DNA of 64,000 nt from an uncultured Eubacteriales bacterium. Lineage in GTDB: Bacteria; Bacillota; Clostridia; Oscillospirales; Acutalibacteraceae. The DNA is taken from NCBI GenBank assembly GCA_949292775.1, contig CASFBL010000002.1, forward strand, positions 1 to 64,000, read 5' to 3'. The position numbers and the translations under genes were made by a program. Below the pieces are notes generated by a model. It saw nothing but the letters and a program-made list of their open reading frames with translations. It searched no databases and was not told the DNA's origin. Shown one piece after another: positions 43,094 through 51,000 of the stretch (position 1 is its first letter; the number at the start of each line of letters is the position of its first letter).

Positions 43094-45424
43094 TTATTTG
43101 TCACTTTTGCTTTTGCGTTTTTGCTGATAGGCAAAGGTCAAACCTGTGGCGCTTGCTGCAAACAACAAGACAAAGAGCAGAGCATAACCATCAAACTCGC
43201 CGGTTTTCGGAATCTCCGGATTTTCAGGGGTTGCCTGTGTTGTGGGCTCGGTCGGTTCCGCCGGTTTCTGTGTCCATTTCGCATACAGTGTGATGCTTTC
43301 TGTTACGGTGTCGGTGGAAAAATCCCATTTGTTTTCACATGCAGCGTCTTTATACCAGCCGCCAAACTCCCAGCCTTCTTCAGTGGGCGCTGTCGGCTCG
43401 GTGATTGTGCTGCCGGAAAGAAGACCGGGGATTGCCTGCGGCGCTGTGCCGTGCCCGTTCGTGTCAAAGGTCACGGTGTAGGTGGCGGGGGGGTCAAAAC
43501 GCTGCGTCGAGAGGGTCAAATATTTCACCGGTGTCATCTGCGCATAAGTGAAGCTGGTTTCTGTTTCAAAAGGCGAGCCTTCCAGCACGGCAGCTTGCTC
43601 GCGCATTGCCTCCAAGTCGGATCCCATGTATTCGCCCGCAAGCAGTTCGTCAAGTGTTTTTACTGTCAGCGCGGAATAGGGTGCGGGGGAAACAAGCATT
43701 TGATTATCATAATAGAGTGCGCCGGAGTTGCCGAAAATATCGAATTTTCCGCCGCAAAGGATAATGCTGCCGCCTTTGCCGTCATCGCCTTGCTTCGCGC
43801 TTATGCCATACAGCATATTGTCCTCTGGGTAATAATCGGAAAAGGCAAAGGCTAAAACAGAGCCGTCTTCGATTTTGACATCACCGGCTTGTGCGGCAAT
43901 GCCGATGCTTGCGTTGTGTGCAAATCCGCCAAAAGCGTGGATGCTTGTTTCTGCACCTGTGATGGTTACATTTCCCTGTTCACTGAAAATGCCGGTGCCG
44001 TTTTGCGGTGCAACGCCATCCACAATATTTGTGGAACCAATGGCCGCCACCTCGCCGCCGTTGATTTGAATGTCGCCAAAAGCGTAAATGCCGTCAGCGG
44101 CAAGGCTTTCCGTCATACCGATTTCTGCCGAAATCTTTCCGCCGTCAATGGTGACGCTGCCGGCCTGCGCGCGGATGCCGGTGCTGTATCCGTGGGATCT
44201 GTTGCCAACTGCCTGCACAGAGCCGTTCAAAACGATGTTGCCGATTTCGCTGTACATGCCGGTGCTTCTGAATCCGGCTTCACTGCCAAGAGCAATAACT
44301 GTGGCGTCGCTGACGACGATATCGCCGAAAGCGTAAATGCCGTCGTTGGTCGCGTCGTCACCACCTGCGTAAGCACTTCCTTCTTCGTTTTCCCATGTGG
44401 TTGCTTTCACATAAGCCTTGTCGCCAATGGTGATGCTGCCGGCCTGCGCTTCAAGACCTGTGCTGCCGCCCTCTTCGCTGTAACCGCCGTAAAGCATAAC
44501 CTCGGTGCCTTCTCCCTGAATGGAGATATCACCGGCTTCAGTGGAAAGCGCGCCGCCGTATTTGGCATAATCCCAGGAGATATAATTATAGCTGCCGCCG
44601 TAAGCAGTCACTTTGCCGCCGTTGATTTGGATGTCGCCGAAGACACGGATGCCGCGGCTTTGCTGTTCGGCCACTTGTGCTGTGGCGGTTACAGTACTGT
44701 TTGTGAACACCAGTTTGCTGGATTCCAGCTGAGAAGCGCTGTAAATACCATAGCTGTATGTTGTGTTGTCATAAAAGCTGTTGCCGGCTGCGGTTACATT
44801 TGCATCTGTAACAGAAATGTCCTCACCTGCAAACATGCCGGCGGCAGTGATGCCGGTCGATTCTTCCGCAATCCATTCTTCTGCGCTTGCGTCAAGTCCG
44901 CCTTCAGCGTCAATTTTTGCCTTTTCAATCGTGAGGCTTCCGCTGTTGGCAACAATACCGCTGATCAAATCAACCATATTGCCGTTATATTCACTCGGCA
45001 TACCGATTGCCGTGGCAGAAAGACTGCCCTGACCTTCGCCTTCCCCGTCTTTGATGACAAGGTCACCGTTATAACAGAGAACAGCTGAAATGCAAAACAG
45101 GTCGCCTGTCGGGAAGGGTAACTCCGAAGATACGGCATCGGCTATGCGCACCGTGTTTTCGCCTTCCAGCAGAATGGTCAGATCGCCTTCTGCATAAATG
45201 CCATAGGGAAAATCGTTTGCGGTAATGTTTGCGTTTTTCAGGGTGAGGGTATTTGCTTCTGCGTCGTAGGAAACCGTGCCGTCCCCCAAAACATCTGCCG
45301 CATTGTCTGCGGTGACTTCCGTGCCCGCGACAAACAAAGAGAAGTCGCCCGCAAAGGCAGTTACCGGAAGCAGTGCGGTAATCATGCAAAAGCACATGAA
45401 TACAGCTAACAATCGTTTTTTCAT
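43094..45424 (-). CDS. Sortase-anchored beta-helix surface protein with InlB-type repeat
   Basis: 776 residues. Signal peptide MKKRLLAVFMCFCMITALL with cleavage near AFA. Residues about 25-620 are built from imperfect repeats of the form GIYAFGDIQINGGxV...GN, a right-handed beta-helix as in secreted carbohydrate-binding or adhesin proteins. An InlB B-repeat (FDTNGHGT...FGGWY...YAKW, about 665-735), a Pro/Thr linker, then IPKTG, a hydrophobic helix and a Lys-rich tail make a classical sortase signal. An earlier in-frame start exists 13 codons upstream, but AAAGGAGG precedes the ATG at 45424. A long leader lies upstream. The ligand is unknown. Confidence 0.82.
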   Translation of the reverse strand: MKKRLLAVFMCFCMITALLPVTAFAGDFSLFVAGTEVTADNAADVLGDGTVSYDAEANTLTLKNANITANDFPYGIYAEGDLTILLEGENTVRIADAVSSELPFPTGDLFCISAVLCYNGDLVIKDGEGEGQGSLSATAIGMPSEYNGNMVDLISGIVANSGSLTIEKAKIDAEGGLDASAEEWIAEESTGITAAGMFAGEDISVTDANVTAAGNSFYDNTTYSYGIYSASQLESSKLVFTNSTVTATAQVAEQQSRGIRVFGDIQINGGKVTAYGGSYNYISWDYAKYGGALSTEAGDISIQGEGTEVMLYGGYSEEGGSTGLEAQAGSITIGDKAYVKATTWENEEGSAYAGGDDATNDGIYAFGDIVVSDATVIALGSEAGFRSTGMYSEIGNIVLNGSVQAVGNRSHGYSTGIRAQAGSVTIDGGKISAEIGMTESLAADGIYAFGDIQINGGEVAAIGSTNIVDGVAPQNGTGIFSEQGNVTITGAETSIHAFGGFAHNASIGIAAQAGDVKIEDGSVLAFAFSDYYPEDNMLYGISAKQGDDGKGGSIILCGGKFDIFGNSGALYYDNQMLVSPAPYSALTVKTLDELLAGEYMGSDLEAMREQAAVLEGSPFETETSFTYAQMTPVKYLTLSTQRFDPPATYTVTFDTNGHGTAPQAIPGLLSGSTITEPTAPTEEGWEFGGWYKDAACENKWDFSTDTVTESITLYAKWTQKPAEPTEPTTQATPENPEIPKTGEFDGYALLFVLLFAASATGLTFAYQQKRKSKSDK

Positions 45425-45863
45425 ATGTTTTCCTCCTTTGATTGGTGCTTTATTAAAACACAAAATTAAAGCTGCTATTATCGAAGCGGCATGACGCTAC
45501 ACGCTGGGAACACGCCCGCATTAAAATCCGGCGCTGACGGAACAAAAAGGGCGCGGTACATCCACGGAATGACCGCAGACGCATCGCGCCCGTTGATATA
45601 ACGCTATAAAATTATGCGCAGGGAAAGCGGACAGCATTATCCTGCTGTCTGTCGGAAACACAGCAAATGTCGAATATTTGCCAACACTGTTTTTGTAAAT
45701 ATGCATTTTTCTATCCCCGCTTTCTTACCGGTAAGCACCGCCGCTTTCTTTTCATGTATTTGGTTAATACATTCATAATTATACCGTAAAAAAATCGGGA
45801 ATTCTATCACCCATTTTGACACTTGAAATGGGGGGGATGGGCGATTTGTTTTTGCTGTTTTTC
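45425..45863 (-). promoter_or_regulatory. Non-coding leader region of the surface protein gene
   Basis: No convincing gene lies in these 439 bases. On the minus strand they hold a stem GACAGCA/TGCTGTC (about 45632-45651), then GGGCGCG...CGCGCCC (45585-45591 with 45549-45555), directly followed by TTTTTG, then the AAAGGAGG site. Two stems, one terminator-like, ahead of the start codon suggest a cis-regulated leader. No known riboswitch class was recognised. Confidence 0.4.
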
Positions 45864-47066
45864 TTATCGAAGCATGTATTTTTTCAGGTCTTTCCGGTTC
45901 TCTACCTGAAGTTTTTTCATCGCCTCGGAAATGTGATCTTTGACAGTATTTGCTGAAATATTCAGGTGTTTTGCTATTTCTTGAGTTGTCCAGCCGCGGG
46001 CTGCAAGCATGGCGATAGCAAACTCCGTAGTGGTCAAATCGTCTGCTACATCATGTCCGGTGATGGGGTTATGAACTCTACGCCAACCGGAAGAGAAACG
46101 ATAAGTAATGCCAATGATTCTTTTGAAATCTTCCGGCCATTTTGGTTTGATGGTCGCCTCCAGCATGGCGCCTAAAAGTCCGTGATGTTCCCCGAATCCT
46201 TCGATAAGGTCGTCCGGACGGGCAATCTCCCACGCGGTCAGAAGATGGGCCTGTGCACGGTCCGGCTGTTTTAAGCTCATGTAGTCCATTACAGCCACCA
46301 AATGCAGATAGATGGCAGAGATGGGGTAAGCGTCTGCTCCCATGGCAAGGGTAGCCTCCACCATTCCGGCGCTTTGCCCGTATTCCTCTTTCAGATAGAG
46401 ATAGTGCGCCAGCACATACAGCGCAAACGCCCGAAGGCCCGGCGGCAGCAGCGGTAAAAATGTTTCCATAGGCGGCATCTTCTCCGGTAAGGGAAGATGT
46501 AGCAGTACAGCTGCTGCGAATGCCACAAAGGATTCCATCGCACGAACCGGCGGGGCGTTTTTGCTGTTGGCAGCCAGCGTGTTTTGAATTTCCTGTAAAG
46601 CATGGCGGGCGTGGTCGATCCGGCCCATAGTCAGGCAGGAATAGGCAAAAATCCAACAGGCAGACAGTCGGATGGCTCCGTCCGAATTGGTCAGATAGAC
46701 TTCCGTTTCCTGCATGGCCTTTTCCGCCTGCCCGCTGAAATAATAGTACTCAGCCAATGCTATGTCTTTTTTCGGCCCTGCTTTCATTTTCTCAATCGTT
46801 TCCACACAGCAGCCGGGCTCAAAGGCCGTATTCATCAAAGGCATAAAGCCGGGAAATAGCTCCGGCGTTTTTTGTGATTTGTGGGGCGCGGACTGCTTTT
46901 TCTGCTTGCGGGGATCACCGGGTTTTTCTGCATTGACGGGGATAACCCAAGCTTTCCCGATTCTTTCCGCACCGGGAATGCGTCCCTCAGAACAGTATTG
47001 ATTGATTCGGCGCTCCGACACGCCCCATTTTTCTGCTGCCTCCCGAATAGATAAATATTGTTCCAT
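45864..47066 (-). CDS. LuxR-type regulator with N-terminal excisionase-like HTH and helical-repeat middle
   Basis: 400 residues. The N-terminal 45 residues (LSIREAAEKWGVSERRINQYCSEG, then AWVIP) form a MerR/excisionase-like helix-turn-helix (HTH_17). The middle 240 residues are alpha-helical repeats resembling TPR/MalT-type sensor arrays. The C-terminal 65 residues are a GerE/LuxR DNA-binding domain (LAARGWTTQEIAKHLNISANTVKDH). Two DNA-binding domains in one chain are unusual. It is monocistronic; a perfect palindrome lies 54 bases upstream. The ligand and targets are unknown. Confidence 0.8.
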   Translation of the reverse strand: MEQYLSIREAAEKWGVSERRINQYCSEGRIPGAERIGKAWVIPVNAEKPGDPRKQKKQSAPHKSQKTPELFPGFMPLMNTAFEPGCCVETIEKMKAGPKKDIALAEYYYFSGQAEKAMQETEVYLTNSDGAIRLSACWIFAYSCLTMGRIDHARHALQEIQNTLAANSKNAPPVRAMESFVAFAAAVLLHLPLPEKMPPMETFLPLLPPGLRAFALYVLAHYLYLKEEYGQSAGMVEATLAMGADAYPISAIYLHLVAVMDYMSLKQPDRAQAHLLTAWEIARPDDLIEGFGEHHGLLGAMLEATIKPKWPEDFKRIIGITYRFSSGWRRVHNPITGHDVADDLTTTEFAIAMLAARGWTTQEIAKHLNISANTVKDHISEAMKKLQVENRKDLKKYMLR

Positions 47067-47497
47067 ATTATATCTCCTGTATGAAATTGTTTGCTGAATG
47101 CGGTTGTAATTTTATTATATACGAACTTTCGTAGAGTTGCAAGCCGGAGCAGGAAGCGGCATGTAATGCAATTACGACTATGGTTACAACCGAAAAACGC
47201 GCAAAGCCATATACAATTATCCCTATGTAAAAATAACAAGGGGAGATTTTGTGCACAAATGAGTCACCGCAGAGCGAGCAAAACTATTCTGTTAGACACC
47301 CCACGCTTTGCGTGCGGTATCGCCCTCACGCTTCCGGCTAAAATGTGCCGTCGGCAGCCGAAACCCTCCCTACAACAAGCTCCGTAAACAGAAAAAGCAG
47401 CTCACACTTTTGTGTGAACTGCTTTTTGTTTTCAGAAACTGAAAAAGATGCCGCTCTCTTTTTTGTTGTTGGGCTTGAACCTGCACACAAAAAAGAG
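47067..47497. other. Intergenic region: regulator promoter and GC-rich remnant
   Basis: No gene is supported. It has a perfect 14-base palindrome TACGAACTTTCGTA (47120-47133) upstream of the LuxR-type gene. A GC-rich patch (about 47250-47385) with a small hairpin CACGC/GCGTG (47302-47314) differs in composition from its surroundings and resembles non-coding debris of a mobile element. A terminator lies at its right end. Confidence 0.4.
47392..47427. terminator. Terminator of the NUDIX gene
   Basis: A stem of about 16 bp with one mismatch (47392-47407 with 47412-47427) and TTTT loop has A and T flanks. Confidence 0.8.
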
Positions 47498-47917
47498 TCA
47501 TTTGATTAATTGAAGTTTTATTATCTGTTTTATCAGTAATGGTTGAATTAGTGGATAAGTCCAATCTGTCGGAAGCTGATCAAACAATTCAATCTTTTCT
47601 ATTTCAAGGGGAGGTAATTCTTCAAATTCCAGTATATCTGCAAAATATAACATTCCGTATGTTTCTTCAGCTTCATTTTTAACAGAATATGCGCAGACCT
47701 GCTCCAAACGGTATTTTTTAGCGCCAGTTTCTTCCCAAAGTTCCCTTTTGGCTGTTTCATAGATAGTTTCATTAGGTTCTCTATGACCGCCTGGACATTC
47801 ATATGTGTTGCGATTTTTATGTTTACAAAATACCCATTTTCCGTTATGTACCGAAACAATTACTGCAAATTTCAATAATTCATCTTTTACAAATTCATGA
47901 AAATTTACTTTTAACAT
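47498..47917 (-). CDS. NUDIX hydrolase
   Basis: 139 residues. The full Nudix box is present: GGHREPNETIYETAKRELWEETGAK (quoted here as G-x5-E-x7-REL-x-EE-x-G, residues about 43-66). Members cleave nucleoside diphosphates linked to another group; the cellular substrate cannot be read from sequence. It is AT-rich compared with the core region and monocistronic, with its own terminator. The ATG has only a weak upstream GGAGG-like site (CTGGAGGC). Confidence 0.86.
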   Translation of the reverse strand: MLKVNFHEFVKDELLKFAVIVSVHNGKWVFCKHKNRNTYECPGGHREPNETIYETAKRELWEETGAKKYRLEQVCAYSVKNEAEETYGMLYFADILEFEELPPLEIEKIELFDQLPTDWTYPLIQPLLIKQIIKLQLIK

Positions 47918-47970
47918 ATATGCCTCCAGTATTTATAGCAGCAATTATATTTGTTGTATTATTAAAAAAT

Positions 47971-48016
47971 AAAAAAACACAACACAAGAGAAAACTCCCG
48001 TATGTTGTGTTTTTTT
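47971..48016 (-). terminator. Terminator-like stem downstream of the orphan nuclease-like gene
   Basis: A 13-bp stem (47971-47983 with 48004-48016) with a 20-base loop has seven A and seven T at its outer ends. Confidence 0.55.
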
Positions 48017-48131
48017 GTCTGAAGACTACAGAAAAGATGTTTTGGCAATTTTAGCAGATGGATTTGAACCCTTGTATGAATTTTTTTATATTATTCATTT
48101 TTTAAATATACTCAATAAATACGGGATTATC

Positions 48132-49604
48132 TTATTGATTATTTCCGGTATTTAAAAGCTGGTTAACGCCATCAATTAAATAGCTAAAAAAGTTATCGAA
48201 AATATCTAAGAGCTTTTCAGCACAAAACTCCTCACTGAACTGATAGTTATCCCACATATTTGGACTTTCAGCCTGCTTACATAATACTGGAATAATGCTC
48301 CGATTACGCAATGCATAATCCTCTATTTGCCTTAGCGGCATAATTTTTATTCGACTATGTATAAATTCCTTTTCTTTATCATCGAGTGAATATCCCATGC
48401 TTTTAAGCTTTTCAAATGCTTGAGCATATATTGAGGTTCTATCTATATAAGAATCTTCCAAAATAACAGAAACAGCAAATATTTTATCTTTTGGATAGCA
48501 GCGATCAAGTGCAAAATCACCATTTAAATAATCAAGAACTCTTTGATAGAGCTGTACAATATTATCTGAATAGATATCGATATCATCTTCAATTTTCTTT
48601 TTATTAAGCTGTCGCAATTTTAGACTTGGAGTCTTTGATTTTGTGTCAAAAAATATACAATATCCACTATCAGAAATCAATACATCTGGAGATAAACATT
48701 GTCCATTTCTATATGAAATTTCTCTGCTTTTCCAACTTACAGAGGGTACTGCACCATATATATATAACAGATAACTCTCAATAACATTTTTCCCTATCAT
48801 GCCTCTAAGTGTATTGTTACCTTCTGTTAATCTGTTCAATAATGATTCAGTAACAGCATTTACAACCAAGTATGGTGAAGGAATATAAATGGTTCCTGCG
48901 TTCTCAATGAGTGGGTATAAATACTGAAGTTTTATGCCATAAAAATAATCTGCAACATTGTCTCTATAAAATTCAGACAGCTCTCTAACATAGTCTTCTT
49001 TTGATTTTGTCAACTGTTCCATAACAGTCGTATTTTGTAATGCCAATTGAATCATTATATTACAAAAGTCTTTTCCGTAACAATTTTGAAATTCAAGCCT
49101 TGTATATTCATATAAGACATAGGCGAAAACGGCATATTCGCGATATTCAGTCCCAAACTTTTCTCGGAACAGTTTTGACATATCAATTTCGTTATTTACA
49201 TATGAAAAAAAATAATTATAGCGAAACAGTTTAAACAAAAATGATCCTTGGACAGAAAATTGCAGTAATGCCATAAGCATAAATAAATCAGGCGCTAATG
49301 ATTCCTTTGAAGTATAAGTATCCCATTTAGGATCCCAATAATTTCTTATGCCGGTAATAAATTTGTAAAATGAAGTTGAGTCCATTTTCTTATTAGTAGA
49401 CGGGTCATCATATAAAACAGAGAACAAAGTAAAAATCTCAATTTCAGACGAAGATACATTATATTTCTTTATAGACTCAACAGATATACTGTCTTTTCCG
49501 GCAATTCTACATGAAAATGTTTGAGCACATAGCATTTTACTTTCAAAAGTATATTCTTTTAATTCTTCTAAAAAAGTAAGATTTTTTATTTGTTCTTCTT
49601 TCAT
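48132..49604 (-). CDS. Hypothetical protein with PD-(D/E)XK-like nuclease motif
   Basis: 490 residues; I do not recognise the family. Residues 1-270 are mostly helical with several aromatic-rich segments and no clear membrane helix. A possible nuclease core follows: E276 in GKNVIESYLLYI, then SPDVLI (P306-D307), then IFFDTKSK (D320, K322), the E...PD...D-x-K order of restriction-like nucleases. The rest is Lys/Asp-rich helices. The gene stands alone, is strikingly AT-rich and has its own terminator, suggesting recent acquisition. ATG 49604 with GAGAGG upstream is preferred over TTG at 49619. A defence or mobile-element function is a guess. Confidence 0.6.
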   Translation of the reverse strand: MKEEQIKNLTFLEELKEYTFESKMLCAQTFSCRIAGKDSISVESIKKYNVSSSEIEIFTLFSVLYDDPSTNKKMDSTSFYKFITGIRNYWDPKWDTYTSKESLAPDLFMLMALLQFSVQGSFLFKLFRYNYFFSYVNNEIDMSKLFREKFGTEYREYAVFAYVLYEYTRLEFQNCYGKDFCNIMIQLALQNTTVMEQLTKSKEDYVRELSEFYRDNVADYFYGIKLQYLYPLIENAGTIYIPSPYLVVNAVTESLLNRLTEGNNTLRGMIGKNVIESYLLYIYGAVPSVSWKSREISYRNGQCLSPDVLISDSGYCIFFDTKSKTPSLKLRQLNKKKIEDDIDIYSDNIVQLYQRVLDYLNGDFALDRCYPKDKIFAVSVILEDSYIDRTSIYAQAFEKLKSMGYSLDDKEKEFIHSRIKIMPLRQIEDYALRNRSIIPVLCKQAESPNMWDNYQFSEEFCAEKLLDIFDNFFSYLIDGVNQLLNTGNNQ

Positions 49605-49700
49605 CTTATCCTCTCGCAATAATTATCGAAAATGCCTATTATTCCATTATCAAAGTCAAAAGACACGGAGCCCTTCTTTTACCAATCTTTCGCAAGCTCA

Positions 49701-50024
49701 TTATACCAAACACTCCTTATTTTCACAATACAGACCGCTTCCGTTACTGTTGTATTCATCATCCCAGTCTCTCTTTCACTTCCATACCGCCGACGAATAC
49801 CACCTTTATTTCTTCTTTGGATTCTACTAGCTGAATATCAGGAAAGGAGTGAAAAGACAATTTAAGGCGTGATGCCCAATGACGGGTATCTTGCGAAATA
49901 TCGACAGTCCTTTGTTTGTTTTGCTACCTGCTTCTATTTTCAATGATTCCGGCATGGGAATGATCTTATTAAAATCTATTGTGCCAAAACCGAACTCATC
50001 GTTTTGTATTTTTTTATCATACAA
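49701..50024 (-). pseudogene. Frameshifted remnant of a YubB/DUF1281-like mobile-element gene
   Basis: One frame reads IQNDEFGFGTIDFNKIIPMP then IEAGSKTNKGL, which resembles the N-terminal part of DUF1281/YubB ferredoxin-like proteins common on conjugative elements of Firmicutes. The frame is then lost. Further along the same strand, a shifted frame reads DWDDEYNSNGSGLYC before a stop at 49701-49703, a piece similar to the ends of such proteins. No intact start is visible. It is best read as a decayed gene. Confidence 0.55.
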
Positions 50025-50373
50025 CGGAATACTGATAGCTTTTTGTCTTCTGTTTCTTGCAAAGCTTTCTAAACTCTTTTTTCGACATTGTTACTTCACT
50101 GTCCTCTCTTTATTTCGCAGCAAAGGAGCCGCTTGCTGCCGGCTCTTTATATAAATATTTTGGGAAAGGCCACAGCCCCTTTTTTCCCCTTTTCAAAATA
50201 TTTTACGCGCCCGCGTTGAGCCGGCTAACATCCCGCTGGCGTCTCCTTTGCGTTTTTTGGGCGTGAGCGTTTAGACATCTTTTTCCCAGCCTGTTTCATT
50301 TTCATCATCCCTTATTTGGCAGGGGAGCCGCCGGCGATAAGCCGACGGCTCCCTTGCCTTTTGCGATATATGC
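50025..50373. other. Non-coding debris with hairpins between remnant and small peptide gene
   Basis: No gene is supported. There is an inverted repeat AAATATTTTG/CAAAATATTT (50153-50162 with 50194-50203), then a strong GC-rich stem with one mismatch (about 50325-50337 with 50343-50355) built on GGGAGCCG/CGGCTCCC. On the minus strand this stem could end transcription of the small peptide gene. Composition swings sharply from AT-rich to GC-rich around 50200. Confidence 0.4.
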
Positions 50374-50484
50374 CTATTTACTCTGCCCTTTGTGTTTTTT
50401 CCAGGCTGCACTGATAATACCGATCAGGGCAATAGCAATGTAGCAGATATATCGCGCCGCTAAAACGGGACGATCTTCAAACAC
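50374..50484 (-). CDS. 36-residue single-pass membrane peptide
   Basis: A short frame starts at GTG 50484 with GGAG seven bases upstream and ends at TAG. It encodes a charged N-terminus (FEDRPVLAAR), one hydrophobic helix (YICYIAIALIGIISAAW) and a basic tail KKHKGQSK. It begins 12 bases after the immunity-like gene, so the toxin tail, immunity gene and peptide read as one unit. No family is recognised. A chance frame is possible, but the site, helix and tail together favour a real peptide. Confidence 0.5.
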   Translation of the reverse strand: MFEDRPVLAARYICYIAIALIGIISAAWKKHKGQSK

Positions 50485-50495
50485 CTTTCAACTCC

Positions 50496-50993
50496 CTATG
50501 CTATATCCGGAGAAATGATTACATCAAACACTATGTCTGAAAAGTCATCATTAGGCTGACCATCGTTACAATGATAACGAAAATGATTTTCAGCAATGGT
50601 TTCCTTGATCATTGCTGCTCCCATGACCCATCTTTGTGTAACCCCATTTCCTTCATCCCATATGTTCCATATCTTTATTTCGTTGTTTCGGGCTACCCCG
50701 GAATATAGTAGCCCTTCATGCTCAGCAAGTGTTGGATAGCCTGCTTTAACCTTTTCATCCCAAATTGCAAAGCTATAATCTTTTTTATCAGAAGAATGAG
50801 AATAAAAGTTTCCTTCTCCCTTATCTATATTGATTCTAATGCCTTGCTTCCACTTTGAATCAATAGAAATTATTTTGATTCTCAACTGGAATTTTTCCGG
50901 GACTGTCAATCTATCCATTAATATTAAAGTTTTTCCGTTATACTGTATGGGCTTGCCCCGGGATTTTCTAAAAGCCGTTTGAAACTCTATCAA
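50496..50993 (-). CDS. Probable immunity protein of the Rhs HNH toxin
   Basis: 165 residues; the family is not recognised. It appears to be a mixed beta-rich soluble protein rich in Trp, Lys and Asp (KIWNIWDEG, then a FRYHCNDG segment). It lies seven bases downstream of the Rhs toxin tail, the usual place of a polymorphic-toxin immunity gene, which is the main reason for the call. The TTG at 50993 follows GGGAGGTGA; a frame opening at 51044 lies inside the toxin gene and is less likely. Confidence 0.55.
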   Translation of the reverse strand: MIEFQTAFRKSRGKPIQYNGKTLILMDRLTVPEKFQLRIKIISIDSKWKQGIRINIDKGEGNFYSHSSDKKDYSFAIWDEKVKAGYPTLAEHEGLLYSGVARNNEIKIWNIWDEGNGVTQRWVMGAAMIKETIAENHFRYHCNDGQPNDDFSDIVFDVIISPDIA

Positions 50994-51000
50994 TATAATT

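Noticed and set aside
45521-45706. 61-codon frame in the leader of the surface protein gene
   Set aside because: No ribosome-binding site or family; it overlaps the two-stem leader structure, which explains the sequence better.
49632-49865. 77-codon frame on the plus strand
   Set aside because: Ser/Leu-rich random-looking translation lying opposite the frameshifted remnant.
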